From the NCBI RefSeq assembly GCF_002217435.1, contig NZ_MUHF01000019.1, positions 359,744 through 423,743 on the forward strand: a stretch of DNA of 64,000 nt, given 5' to 3'. The notes below the pieces were generated by a model. That model made no database searches, had not been told where the DNA came from, and worked only from the letters and a program-made list of their open reading frames with translations. The DNA comes from Flavobacterium reichenbachii. GTDB lineage: Bacteria; Bacteroidota; Bacteroidia; Flavobacteriales; Flavobacteriaceae. This document shows positions 1 to 7,731 of the stretch, one piece after another. The translations under genes were made by a program, and so were the position numbers. Within the stretch, counting starts at the first letter, position 1; each line of letters opens with the position of its first letter.

Positions 1-65
1 TTTTTGGTAAGTTGAAATTTTTTGGTTTTAATCATTGAAGGTTGTTGAAATTGGATTTAAGTTTT

Positions 66-296
66 CTATTTCAAAGGAAAATCAAGCAATTCTTTAGGTT
101 CAATATCTAAAGCATTTGCAATTTTTACAAGAGTTTTTACACCAGTATTTAATTTAGCTACTTCTATTCTTGCTATTTGAGATTTAGTAATATTACAATC
201 ATCGGCTAAACCTTGTTGGGATAAGCCTTTCTTTTCACGTAACTGTCTAATGTGAATTCCGAGATTTACAAGAAAAGTTTCTTCTGAAATATTCAT
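66..296 (-). CDS. Small XRE-family helix-turn-helix regulator
   Basis: This 76-residue protein is almost entirely one Cro/CI-type HTH domain (about residues 12-68). The two recognition-helix segments read LSQQGLADDCNITKSQIARIE, shown here as LSQQGLADD and TKSQIARIE, followed by the usual closing helix ending in a PKELLDF-like motif. Such single-domain XRE proteins usually repress their own promoter. It is divergent from a small gene starting at 383, and the short space between them has a quasi-palindrome at 329-346 that could be its operator. No toxin partner is recognisable. The target is an inference; the fold is clear. Confidence 0.85.
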   Translation of the reverse strand: MNISEETFLVNLGIHIRQLREKKGLSQQGLADDCNITKSQIARIEVAKLNTGVKTLVKIANALDIEPKELLDFPLK

Positions 297-328
297 ATTT
301 CAAAAGTCACAAGATTTATTTTGTTCAT

Positions 329-346
329 GTAAGCAAATTTGCCTAC
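329..346. promoter_or_regulatory. Quasi-palindromic candidate operator
   Basis: The 18-nt sequence gtaagcaaatttgcctac pairs in 8 of 9 half-site positions. It lies between the divergent XRE gene and the small gene at 383, just upstream of a TAnnTTTG box. It is a plausible autoregulatory site; this is inferred from symmetry and position only. Confidence 0.35.
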
Positions 347-353
347 AAATTAT

Positions 354-361
354 TATATTTG
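354..361 (+). promoter_or_regulatory. Candidate -7 box (TATATTTG)
   Basis: Exact match to the Bacteroidota -7 consensus TAnnTTTG, 21 bases before the ATG at 383. Because an in-frame TTG at 359 would fall inside this box, the ATG at 383 is the better start for the downstream gene. No well-spaced -33 TTG is seen. Confidence 0.4.
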
Positions 362-382
362 AAGAATATAAAAAATAAGACA

Positions 383-616
383 ATGACTACAGAAAGCTTT
401 TCAAAAGAGGTTGAAACAAGACTTAAAGATTTTTTTATTGATGTTATGGATCCCAAAGATATGGCAAAGACAATTCGACAAGTAAATTATGTTCTTTCTT
501 TATGTTTAATGCGGGGCTGCGAAACTGCAGAATCTGAAATAAAAAATATTGAAGATAATTTTTATTGGCTCAATAAATTAGCTGAAGTCTTAGATCCTTA
601 TTTGGATGTTGATTAA
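383..616 (+). CDS. Small hypothetical protein
   Basis: A 77-residue, probably helical cytoplasmic protein (MTTESFSKEV...) with no signal peptide or membrane segment and an acidic C-terminus (LDPYLDVD). I do not recognise the family. The start at 383 is chosen over an in-frame TTG at 359, which overlaps a -7 promoter box. It is divergent from the XRE-type regulator at 66-296, so the two could form a regulator/target pair, but nothing in the sequence says what it does. Codon use and the clean ATG/promoter spacing make it likely to be a real gene. Confidence 0.6.
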   Translation: MTTESFSKEVETRLKDFFIDVMDPKDMAKTIRQVNYVLSLCLMRGCETAESEIKNIEDNFYWLNKLAEVLDPYLDVD

Positions 617-924
617 ATAGAAGATTTGGTTTTCTGTAAAGTTTGTCATTTCGACCGAAGTATTCTAAACCCGACAGGTTTTTAAAACCTGTCGGGTTTG
701 ATGCAAGCTTATCACTTCTATAAATTGCGATATTGTGATTACCTTGCGCTTCAAGGGATTGAAATCCCTTGCTACAAAATAAATCATTCCTTCGGAATTT
801 TACATTTAGCGTTACGTAGGAACAAATTATATTGTAGGGATAGATTTTAATCCATCTGAGCAATCAGAATCGTCATTCCAACTAACGAGCGTACAGTATT
901 TTTTGTTTTAAAGATTAGTAAAAT
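617..924. repeat. Gene-free stretch with palindromic repeats
   Basis: This 308-base gap has no convincing gene. It holds a perfect hairpin with 16-bp arms and a 1-base loop (667-682 / 684-699, core acccgacaggtt) and a second inverted repeat with 8-bp arms (753-760 / 763-770, core agggatt). A reading frame across it on the minus strand just translates these repeats and is rejected. A related hairpin with core cctaacaggttt lies at 47822-47848. Confidence 0.75.
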
Positions 925-1773
925 CTAAATTGTTTCAATCGATTTAAAATGTAGTAACATTTGATAATGTTCATTTTCTTGCACGGGATAAATTATATAT
1001 TGGAATTCATCTACTCTTTTTGCTTTTGGAGCAATATATTTAATGAAATCGTCAAAAGCTACTTTTACAATTGCTTCATTTTTTTTAATCAAAAATATAT
1101 AATCAGCTTTAGGTAATAAAACTTTAAAGTTCGCAGGAAATATAGTTATTGATTTTTCTTCTTTTTCATCTGGAAAATCCATTATGCGTACAGAAGGAAA
1201 CTCTATGTCATTTTCTTGGTCTTCTAAGTATTGAATTTTTCTGATTTCTTCTATCAATCTGTCATTTAACATTTCTGGAGAATGAATATTCTGAGAAAGT
1301 TTATTAATTATGTAGTCACCGGCATAATAATGTCTTATGCATCCCATAAAAGTTAATGCTCCACCAGTTTCTTGTATCATGTGGATAAAACTTTCCATTG
1401 ATAAATGCTTTACTTCTTCAATCCATTTTTCATTGTAATTTTTTTCAAATTTATCAAGAGAAATTTCATCATCAAATTCCGGTTCTATTGTTGAGTCATT
1501 AATTTCTCCCAATGCTAAAGAAATTTTAACGGCCAATCTCCAATCATCTTTTGTTGCTCCAACATTAACTTCAACATCATATTTATCAGGATTTGTTGTA
1601 ACGGCAACTCCTCTTGAAGATAGTTTTGGCAGATAAAACTTTGAGTATCCATCTAAAGGTTCTTGAGGATTTATTCCAAATGAAATTTTAGTTTCGGCTG
1701 GTAAGTGTTTATTATTTAATAGTTGATCGTACTTAATTTTTTGTTTGTTCTTGATGTAAATATGGAAGCTCAT
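925..1773 (-). CDS. Hypothetical cytoplasmic protein, possibly DUF4299-like
   Basis: A 282-residue soluble protein beginning MSFHIYIKNKQKIKYD, with no signal peptide or membrane segment. The N-terminal half reads like a small alpha/beta domain (GVAVTTNPDKYDVEVNVGAT) followed by a glutamate-rich helical stretch. The layout is reminiscent of DUF4299-type proteins, but that is memory, not a search, and I would not assign a function. It stands alone between a repeat-filled gap and the tRNA-Leu gene, with its own A/T-rich leader. Real coding sequence is likely from its length and amino-acid composition. Confidence 0.65.
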   Translation of the reverse strand: MSFHIYIKNKQKIKYDQLLNNKHLPAETKISFGINPQEPLDGYSKFYLPKLSSRGVAVTTNPDKYDVEVNVGATKDDWRLAVKISLALGEINDSTIEPEFDDEISLDKFEKNYNEKWIEEVKHLSMESFIHMIQETGGALTFMGCIRHYYAGDYIINKLSQNIHSPEMLNDRLIEEIRKIQYLEDQENDIEFPSVRIMDFPDEKEEKSITIFPANFKVLLPKADYIFLIKKNEAIVKVAFDDFIKYIAPKAKRVDEFQYIIYPVQENEHYQMLLHFKSIETI

Positions 1774-1920
1774 TTTTAATAAGATATAAGATAATTGATT
1801 TTTACTTTAGCTAAAGAATCAAATATAAAAAATTTCTTAAAACGGATAAAAGAGCTTTTGTCTGTTTAAGATTTTTATAAAAGAATAAGTAGTAGATCAA
1901 ATAAAAAATACTCAAAAACA

Positions 1921-1950
1921 AAAAAGCTTCTGATTTCTCAGAAGCTTTTT
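1921..1950 (-). terminator. Intrinsic terminator after tRNA-Leu
   Basis: Perfect 13-bp stem (1921-1933 with 1938-1950) and a TTTC-type 4-base loop. On the minus strand it follows the tRNA 3' end by a few bases and runs into a T-rich tract, the expected arrangement for terminating the tRNA transcript. Confidence 0.85.
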
Positions 1951-1954
1951 TCAG

Positions 1955-2036
1955 TGCGGATAATAGGACTCGAACCTACACGCCTTGCGGCACCAGATCC
2001 TAAGTCTGGCATGTCTACCAATTTCACCATATCCGC
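1955..2036 (-). tRNA. tRNA-Leu (anticodon UAG)
   Basis: The minus strand folds as a class II tRNA of 82 nt. Acceptor GCGGATA pairs with TATCCGC followed by discriminator A; the anticodon stem CCAGA/TCTGG encloses loop CTTAGGA, giving anticodon TAG; a long variable arm (TGCCGCAAGGCG) follows, and the T arm has loop TTCGAGT. The long variable arm, A discriminator and TAG anticodon identify leucine, reading CUA/CUG codons. CCA is not encoded. It has its own promoter upstream (2050-2078) and terminator downstream (1921-1950). Confidence 0.97.
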
Positions 2037-2049
2037 GTAATTGTGGGTG

Positions 2050-2078
2050 CAAAGATAAGCATACTTTCGAATATTCAA
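2050..2078 (-). promoter_or_regulatory. Promoter of tRNA-Leu (TTG-N18-TATCTTTG)
   Basis: On the minus strand TATCTTTG (2057-2050) matches TAnnTTTG exactly and a TTG (2078-2076) sits 18 bases upstream, the ideal Bacteroidota primary sigma factor spacing. It ends 13 bases before the tRNA 5' end. Confidence 0.7.
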
Positions 2079-2115
2079 AGAAAAATATCAAAAAAAATAT
2101 TAATTCTCTTTTTTG

Positions 2116-2123
2116 TACATTTG
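2116..2123 (+). promoter_or_regulatory. Candidate -7 box (TACATTTG) of the M20 peptidase gene
   Basis: Exact TAnnTTTG match 22 bases before the ATG at 2146. No good -33 TTG at the usual distance, so confidence is moderate. Confidence 0.45.
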
Positions 2124-2145
2124 GGTTTGTATAAAAATAATTTAA

Positions 2146-3534
2146 ATGGAAAATATTAAATCCTACGTTCAACAACATAAAGATCGGTTTATCAACGAAT
2201 TGATCGAATTATTAAAGATTCCGTCGGTAAGTGCCGACACTGCATACTCACAAGATGTTATCGATACTGCCGAGGCTGTAAAAGAAAGTTTATCAAAAGC
2301 AGGGTGCGATTTAGTAGAAGTTTGCGACACTCCGGGTTATCCAATTATTTATGGAGAGAAAATAATCGATCCAAATCTTCCGACGGTTTTAGTTTACGGA
2401 CACTATGATGTGCAGCCGCCAGATCCTTTAGAATTATGGACTTCACCACCGTTTGAACCTGTTATTAAAACTACAGATATTCACCCAGATGGTGCAATCT
2501 TCGCCCGCGGTGCCTGCGATGACAAAGGTCAGATGTACATGCACGTAAAAGCGCTTGAATATATGGTACAGAACAATGTTTTGCCTTGTAACGTAAAATT
2601 CATGATCGAAGGAGAAGAAGAAGTTGGTTCGGCAAGTTTAGCGTGGTTTGTAGAACGCAATCAGGAAAAGCTAAAAAATGATGTAATCCTGATTTCAGAT
2701 ACTGGAATGATTTCTAATCAGCAGCCGTCAATTACGACAGGTTTGAGAGGTTTGAGTTATGTAGAGGTAGAAGTTACGGGGCCAAACCGCGATCTGCATT
2801 CTGGTTTATACGGCGGAGCAGTGGCGAACCCAATTAATATTTTGGCAAAAATGATTGCTTCTTTGCATGATGAAGACAATCATATTACGATTCCGGGATT
2901 CTACGATAAAGTTCAGGAATTATCTGCCGAAGAAAGAGCCGAAATGGCAAAAGCGCCTTTTAGTTTAGAAAAATATAAAAAAGCTTTAGACTTAAACGAT
3001 GTTTACGGCGAAAAAGGATATGTAACAAACGAACGTAACTCCATCCGTCCGACATTAGACGTAAACGGAATCTGGGGTGGTTACCAAGGCGAGGGAGCAA
3101 AAACAGTAATTGCAAGCAAAGCTTTTGCTAAAATCTCAATGCGTTTGGTTCCAAATCAGGATTGGCATGAAATTACCGATTTGTTTACAAAACATTTCAC
3201 AAGCATTGCGCCAGCTGGAGTTACGGTAAAAGTAACGCCTCATCACGGTGGCCAGGGTTACGTGACGCCAATAGACAGTATTGGTTATCAGGCAGCAAAC
3301 AAAGCGTATACAGAAACGTTTGGAGTTCCTGCAATTCCGGTTCGTTCTGGAGGAAGTATTCCAATTGTGGCTTTGTTTGAGAAAGAATTAAAAAGCAAAA
3401 CAATTTTAATGGGATTTGGTTTGGACAGTGATGCAATTCATTCACCAAACGAACATTTCGGAATCTTTAATTACTTAAAAGGAATCGAAACTATTCCGTT
3501 GTTTTACAAATATTTTGTAGAATTAAGTAAATAA
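2146..3534 (+). CDS. M20 family metallo-dipeptidase
   Basis: A 462-residue cytosolic zinc dipeptidase of the M20 (carnosinase/CNDP-like) family that hydrolyses short peptides. Visible metal and catalytic residues are H86 and D88 in GHYDVQPPDP, D126 in RGACDDKGQ, and E158/E159 in EGEEEVGS; a late IHSPNEHF supplies another histidine. The dimerisation/lid domain is roughly residues 190-350. Length is typical, and no signal peptide is present. It is monocistronic, with a TAnnTTTG box upstream and a GAAA-loop terminator downstream. Exact peptide specificity cannot be read from sequence. Confidence 0.93.
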   Translation: MENIKSYVQQHKDRFINELIELLKIPSVSADTAYSQDVIDTAEAVKESLSKAGCDLVEVCDTPGYPIIYGEKIIDPNLPTVLVYGHYDVQPPDPLELWTSPPFEPVIKTTDIHPDGAIFARGACDDKGQMYMHVKALEYMVQNNVLPCNVKFMIEGEEEVGSASLAWFVERNQEKLKNDVILISDTGMISNQQPSITTGLRGLSYVEVEVTGPNRDLHSGLYGGAVANPINILAKMIASLHDEDNHITIPGFYDKVQELSAEERAEMAKAPFSLEKYKKALDLNDVYGEKGYVTNERNSIRPTLDVNGIWGGYQGEGAKTVIASKAFAKISMRLVPNQDWHEITDLFTKHFTSIAPAGVTVKVTPHHGGQGYVTPIDSIGYQAANKAYTETFGVPAIPVRSGGSIPIVALFEKELKSKTILMGFGLDSDAIHSPNEHFGIFNYLKGIETIPLFYKYFVELSK

Positions 3535-3586
3535 GTTTTTTGCTCTCAAAGGCAAAAGGCCGCAAAGTTTAATTTTTAAGATATAG

Positions 3587-3617
3587 AATCCGTTCAGAAA
3601 TGAGCGGATTTTTTTTG
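3587..3617 (+). terminator. Intrinsic terminator after the M20 peptidase
   Basis: 10-bp stem (3587-3596 / 3601-3610, one G-U pair) closed by a GAAA tetraloop and followed by a run of T. Confidence 0.85.
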
Positions 3618-3687
3618 TTTACTATCGAAGTAATCTCTTTAGTTTAATTTAGTATTTTTATCACAAAACAACCCAAAAACCATCATT

Positions 3688-4404
3688 ATGCTTTTTAAAA
3701 TTAATTCAGGATTTAAGATTACTATAGTTCCAATTTTGGTTTTACTGCTTCTGTTTAGTTCCAAAAGCTTTAGCCAGGAAACAAAAATATTAGAGACTTA
3801 TTATGCCAAAACTACTTTTAACATTAAAGATGAAAAAGGCGATATCACAGGCGAAAAAAGATTTGATGCTCTCACTATAAAAGAAATAAAAACGCTCCAA
3901 AATATTTTCTATAAGGATATTGACGAAGTTAGAAAAAGTGTATTGCATTCAAATAAAGGGATTGATAAAAAGATTGATGAAAAGATTAATGAAAAGATTG
4001 CTAAAAAGATTAAAGATGGAGGACCAAATGTTGTCGAAATAGACGTTTATAAAATAAGAAAAGGGTTTGATGCTGTAAACGGAGTATATCCTGCGGGAAA
4101 TCTAACAGTGAAACCAACATATCCGGGAGGAATGGAGGAGTTTTATAAATTTGCTGGTCATTTTTTTAAAGTTCCTAAAACCCCTGACGGTGTCTTGCTA
4201 AAAGGAAAGATATATGTCACTTTTGTGGTAGAAGAAGATGGTTCTCTAACCGGTTTTAGAGTCTTGCGAGACTTAGGTTACGGAACAGGAGAAGAAGCAT
4301 TGCGTATTTTGCGAATGTCTCAGAAGTGGATTCCGGGAGAAATACACGGCGAAATAGTGGCAGCTCAATATACTTTGCCTATAAGTATTCAGGATGCTAA
4401 ATAA
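3688..4404 (+). CDS. Secreted protein with TonB C-terminal-like domain
   Basis: A 238-residue exported protein with an N-terminal signal sequence (hydrophobic about 10-28, ending SFSQ). A lysine/isoleucine heptad-like run (DKKIDEKINEKIAKKIK, about residues 92-108) precedes a TonB C-terminal-like module at about 145-236 (PGGMEEFYKF ... EEDGSLTGFRVL ... ALRILRMSQKW). The same module closes the M56 protease at 6480 and forms most of the protein at 7732, so the three share ancestry. Without a membrane anchor and proline-rich spacer it is unlikely to be a normal energy transducer; a periplasmic binding or sensing role is inferred. Confidence 0.8.
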   Translation: MLFKINSGFKITIVPILVLLLLFSSKSFSQETKILETYYAKTTFNIKDEKGDITGEKRFDALTIKEIKTLQNIFYKDIDEVRKSVLHSNKGIDKKIDEKINEKIAKKIKDGGPNVVEIDVYKIRKGFDAVNGVYPAGNLTVKPTYPGGMEEFYKFAGHFFKVPKTPDGVLLKGKIYVTFVVEEDGSLTGFRVLRDLGYGTGEEALRILRMSQKWIPGEIHGEIVAAQYTLPISIQDAK

Positions 4405-4422
4405 ATTTTTTTAAAAAGGGGC

Positions 4423-4551
4423 AAAGGTGCAAAGTTGCAGAGGGACAAAGGTTTCAAAATAGTTTTTTTTAGTTTAGCTAAAGACTATTTCGAAACCTTT
4501 GCTTTAAAAAAAAAACTATGAACCTTTGATTCTCTGCAACTTTGCACCTTT
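4423..4551. repeat. Nested inverted repeat (cruciform-like element)
   Basis: Outer arms are a perfect 20-bp inverted repeat (4423-4442 / 4532-4551, core aaggtgcaaagttgc). Inside them is a second pair with 17 of 18 positions matching (4446-4463 / 4484-4501, core caaaggtttc) and a small palindrome tttagctaaa at the centre. It fills most of the gap between two genes, contains no gene, and resembles other phrase-like intergenic repeats in this window. It could act as a terminator in either direction. Confidence 0.85.
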
Positions 4552-4626
4552 TTTTTCCTTTTTATTTGTTTATTAAAAATTAAACTCTACATTTGTAGAA
4601 CAACATCTATAAATGTAGAGTAAGAA

Positions 4627-5052
4627 ATGAAAGACCTTTTTTTAATATTGTTTTGCGGGTTATTGCTTTTGGGATGTAAAAGCAAACCGATCAATCAGAA
4701 AATTGATCATAAAAAAGAAGGTGTCTGGATTGATAATTATACACAAGACAGTACCAATTATAAATCTTACGAATATTATAAACATGATGTTCCGGTAAAA
4801 AAGTGGAAATCTTATATTAATGGTAAAATCTACAAAACAGAGAAATATAAAAACGGAATCTGTATTGTAAAAAGTTATTACGAAAATGGAAAACTAGAAT
4901 CAAAAGGAAAAACAAAATTAGAAACAAATTCGGTTGAGACCCATTGGTTTTATTTTGGAGAATGGAAATTCTATTCAGCAAAAGGAAAATTAGTCGAAAT
5001 TAAAAATTACAATAAAGGAGAATTAGTCTCGGAACAAGAAATAAAACATTAG
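4627..5052 (+). CDS. Lipoprotein with MORN-like (YwqK-type) repeats
   Basis: A 141-residue lipoprotein: signal peptide with lipobox LLGC (Cys17). The mature part carries repeated YYENGKLESKG-like units (about residues 55-135: KSYINGKIYKTEKYKNG, SYYENGKLESKG, YSAKGKLVEIKNYNKGE), the variant MORN repeats of the YwqK antitoxin-like family. Such repeats form beta-hairpin surfaces; despite the YwqK label no toxin is adjacent. It is 10 bases upstream of a TPR/DUF6624 protein gene and probably cotranscribed with it. Cellular role is unknown. Confidence 0.8.
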   Translation: MKDLFLILFCGLLLLGCKSKPINQKIDHKKEGVWIDNYTQDSTNYKSYEYYKHDVPVKKWKSYINGKIYKTEKYKNGICIVKSYYENGKLESKGKTKLETNSVETHWFYFGEWKFYSAKGKLVEIKNYNKGELVSEQEIKH

Positions 5053-5062
5053 CTTTAAATTT

Positions 5063-6025
5063 ATGAGAAAAATAATTGCTTTCTTTTTTATCGTAATTAA
5101 TATTAGCTTCTTACAAGCCCAAAGTTATAAAGACTGTGTTGCAAAAGCAGATTCCTGTTATAGGGCAGGGAACTATAAAATGTCTGTTAGTTATTACGAA
5201 AAAGCCTTTAAAATTGAGCAAAAATCATCAAAAGATTTTTACAATGCAGCATGTTCCGCATCTATGGCTAAGGAAAATGAAAAAGCATTTAAGTGGCTCA
5301 ATCTGGCAATTGATAACGGATATGAAAATATCGCACACATACAAGTTGAGAGTGATTTGATGTCTTTGCATACAGAAAAAGAATGGAAAAAGACAATTGA
5401 TAAACTGCAAGAAAAAGCAGATAATCTTAGTGCGGATTTTGATAAACCGCTGCAAAAGGAACTTTTAGATATTTATACAGATGATCAGAGCATTCGTGGA
5501 AAATTTATGGATGTTTATAAAGATCCTAAATCAGATAAAAGGAAAATTGACAGCATTGGTCAATTAATGAATAAACAAGACAGTATAAATCTCATTAAGG
5601 TGATGAAAATACTTGACGAAAAAGGCTGGATTGGAAAGGATGTTGTGGGTGCGGAGGCAAATAAAACCATATTTTTGGTTATTCAGCATTCTCCTTTAAA
5701 ATATCAGCAAAAGTATTTACCTATGATGAGAGAGGCGGTAAAAAAGGGAAATGCAAATAGGGTTAACTTAGCCTATTTGGAAGACAGAATAGCTTTAAGG
5801 GAAGGAAGGCATCAAATTTACGGAAGTCAAACAGCAAAGAATAGAATAACGAATAAATGGTATGTATCGCCTTTGATAGATCCGGATAATGTAGATAAGA
5901 GGCGTGCTGAGGTTGGACTTGGTCCTATGTCCGAATATGCGGCAAAAATGAATATCGAATGGAATGTGGAGGCTTATAAAAAAGAATTGCCTGAATTAGA
6001 AAAACTTGAAAACATTAAAGAATAA
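5063..6025 (+). CDS. Exported TPR-like plus DUF6624 domain protein
   Basis: A 320-residue protein with a signal peptide (cleavage near SFLQAQ, about residue 20). Residues about 22-105 look like two tetratricopeptide repeats (AGNYKMSVSYYEKAFKI, FYNAACSASMA, KAFKWLNLAIDNG). The rest (about 130-285) has the DUF6624 pattern: a DQSIRGKF-like start, GWIGKDVVGAEAN, IQHSPLKYQQKYLP, LEDRIALREGRHQIYGSQ. DUF6624 has no established function. It follows the YwqK-like lipoprotein by 10 bases and precedes the BlaI-type regulator, so it may belong to that regulon, which is an inference. Confidence 0.8.
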   Translation: MRKIIAFFFIVINISFLQAQSYKDCVAKADSCYRAGNYKMSVSYYEKAFKIEQKSSKDFYNAACSASMAKENEKAFKWLNLAIDNGYENIAHIQVESDLMSLHTEKEWKKTIDKLQEKADNLSADFDKPLQKELLDIYTDDQSIRGKFMDVYKDPKSDKRKIDSIGQLMNKQDSINLIKVMKILDEKGWIGKDVVGAEANKTIFLVIQHSPLKYQQKYLPMMREAVKKGNANRVNLAYLEDRIALREGRHQIYGSQTAKNRITNKWYVSPLIDPDNVDKRRAEVGLGPMSEYAAKMNIEWNVEAYKKELPELEKLENIKE

Positions 6026-6111
6026 AGAATAGATTTTATTATTCAGGAAAAAATAAACAGGAGAGAAAACCTGAGACCCTTAGAATCTTAGCAACTTAGA
6101 ACCTTAAAAAA

Positions 6112-6483
6112 ATGCAACTGTCAAACTCAGAAGAACAATTAATGGAGCATCTTTGGAAGCTTGAAAAAGCTTTTATGAAAGATTTGCTCGAAGCATATCC
6201 AGAACCTAAGCCGGCAACGACAACTGTTGCAACGCTTTTGAAGCGAATGATTGATAAGAAATTCGTAGCCTATACTGAATTCGGCAATTCCCGGGAATAT
6301 TATCCGCTGGTAAAAAAAACAGTCTATTTCTCTAAACACGTAAACGGACTCATCAGCAGTTTCTTTAATAATTCGGCATCACAATTTGCTTCTTTTTTTA
6401 CCACCGAAACCAATTTATCAACTTCGGAATTAGAAGAACTTAGAAAAATAATTGATTCAGAAATTCAAAAAAAGAAAAAATGA
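6112..6483 (+). CDS. BlaI/MecI-family transcriptional repressor
   Basis: A 123-residue winged-helix repressor of the BlaI/MecI/CopY family: the N-terminal SNSEEQLMEHLWKL and the TTTVATLLKRMIDKKFV recognition region are typical, followed by a dimerisation tail. In characterised systems such repressors are cleaved when a partner M56 membrane protease senses a signal. Its stop codon overlaps the start of exactly such an M56 gene (ATGA, 6480-6483), so the two are translationally coupled. No beta-lactamase gene is nearby, so the regulated function is probably envelope-related rather than antibiotic resistance. DNA target unknown. Confidence 0.92.
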   Translation: MQLSNSEEQLMEHLWKLEKAFMKDLLEAYPEPKPATTTVATLLKRMIDKKFVAYTEFGNSREYYPLVKKTVYFSKHVNGLISSFFNNSASQFASFFTTETNLSTSELEELRKIIDSEIQKKKK

Positions 6484-7703
6484 TAATCTATCTTTTAAAA
6501 TCAGGAATACTGCTTTCGGTTTTTTATTTAGTATATAAATTCTGGCTGGAGAATGAAAAAATGTTTCGCTTTAACCGCGCGTATTTGTTGGGGTGTTTAA
6601 TCTTTAGTTTTGTAATTCCGCTTCAGATTTTTTCGTTTGAATCTACTTTTTCAAATAAAATAGGATTGATTCAGCTGAACGAATTGGTGATTCAGAAAAG
6701 CAATAAAAATCTGTTGTTGATTTCATTTAATGATTTTGTAATGATTTTAATTGGAGTAGTGTATGCTTCTGTGGTTTTGCTGCTAACGGTTCGGTTTCTT
6801 TTGAGTTTAAATACATTTTATAAGAGAATTAGAAATAGTGAAGTACAGTTTATCAAAGGAGAAAAGATAATTCTGATTGAAGAGCCGATTTTACCGCACT
6901 CGTTTTGGAAATCTATTTTTATCAATAAAAATGAATTCGAAAAAGGTAAAATTCCATCAGAACTAATAGCGCACGAAAAAGCACATTTAAAGCAAAAACA
7001 TACTTTAGATATTCTTTTTGTTGAGGTTCTGCAAATTGTATTTTGGTTCAATCCGCTGGTTTTACTTTATAAAAAAGCAATCAGACTAAATCATGAATTT
7101 CTCGCCGATGAGGCAGTAAATAAGCAGTTTGGCGCTGTTGAAAGTTATCAAAATCTATTATTGGATTTTGCTTCTAATAAAAATACGATCGCTTTGGCGA
7201 GTAATATCAATTATCTAATAACTAAAAAACGTTTACTTATGATGACTAAAAAAGAATCTCCGATTAGAGCTGCATTAAAAGTATTTAGTGTAGGAGTAGT
7301 GTCTGTCTTATTATTGTTTGTTTTTAGCACAAAAACAATGGCGCAGAAAGTAATTAATAAATCAGATGTTAAAGAAAAAGATCTTTATGAACTGGATGGT
7401 GTCGAAAAGTTGCCTGAATTTCCCGGAGGTACTGCAGAGTTTTATAAATTTATAGGTGAAAATTTTAAAATGCCGACAGCAATCGGAAAAAATAAAATAG
7501 ATGGCAAAACTTACATGCAGTTTATCATTGAAAAAGATGGAAGTTTATCTGATATTATTACGCTAAAAGATGCTGGTTATGGAATAGGTGATGAAGCCAT
7601 TCGCGTTTTGAAACTTTCTCCAAAATGGACAGCAGCAACTCATAAAGGAAAACCAGTTCGGGTAATGTACAGTCTGCCTATTACGTTTCGTGCTGAGAAA
7701 TAA
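6480..7703 (+). CDS. M56 (BlaR1-like) membrane metallopeptidase with TonB-like C-terminus
   Basis: A 407-residue integral membrane zinc protease. Three to four N-terminal membrane segments (about 1-20, 33-53, 85-110) precede the cytoplasmic M56 domain with HEKAH (H165, E166, H169) and downstream E206 in LNHEFLADEA. A final membrane segment (about 264-285) leads to a periplasmic TonB C-terminal-like module (about 310-404), replacing the penicillin-binding sensor of classical BlaR1. It should relay an envelope signal by inactivating the coupled BlaI-type repressor. Signal identity is unknown; the module is homologous to the secreted proteins at 3688 and 7732. Confidence 0.9.
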   Translation: MIIYLLKSGILLSVFYLVYKFWLENEKMFRFNRAYLLGCLIFSFVIPLQIFSFESTFSNKIGLIQLNELVIQKSNKNLLLISFNDFVMILIGVVYASVVLLLTVRFLLSLNTFYKRIRNSEVQFIKGEKIILIEEPILPHSFWKSIFINKNEFEKGKIPSELIAHEKAHLKQKHTLDILFVEVLQIVFWFNPLVLLYKKAIRLNHEFLADEAVNKQFGAVESYQNLLLDFASNKNTIALASNINYLITKKRLLMMTKKESPIRAALKVFSVGVVSVLLLFVFSTKTMAQKVINKSDVKEKDLYELDGVEKLPEFPGGTAEFYKFIGENFKMPTAIGKNKIDGKTYMQFIIEKDGSLSDIITLKDAGYGIGDEAIRVLKLSPKWTAATHKGKPVRVMYSLPITFRAEK

Positions 7704-7731
7704 TAAGATAAAATAATTTAAAAATACATTT

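Noticed and set aside
570..863. Minus-strand reading frame of 97 residues
   Set aside because: It runs through the palindromic repeat elements at 667-770 and overlaps the small plus-strand gene; its residues (PTGFKNLSGLE-like) are translated repeat, so not a gene.
1951..2178. Minus-strand reading frame of 75 residues
   Set aside because: It covers the tRNA-Leu gene and its promoter.
4627..5052. YwqK-like protein as an antitoxin of a toxin pair
   Set aside because: It is a lipoprotein with no toxin gene adjacent; the name reflects the MORN-like repeat only.
6112..7703. BlaI/M56 pair as an antibiotic-resistance module
   Set aside because: No beta-lactamase or PBP gene nearby, and the sensor domain is TonB-like, not penicillin-binding.
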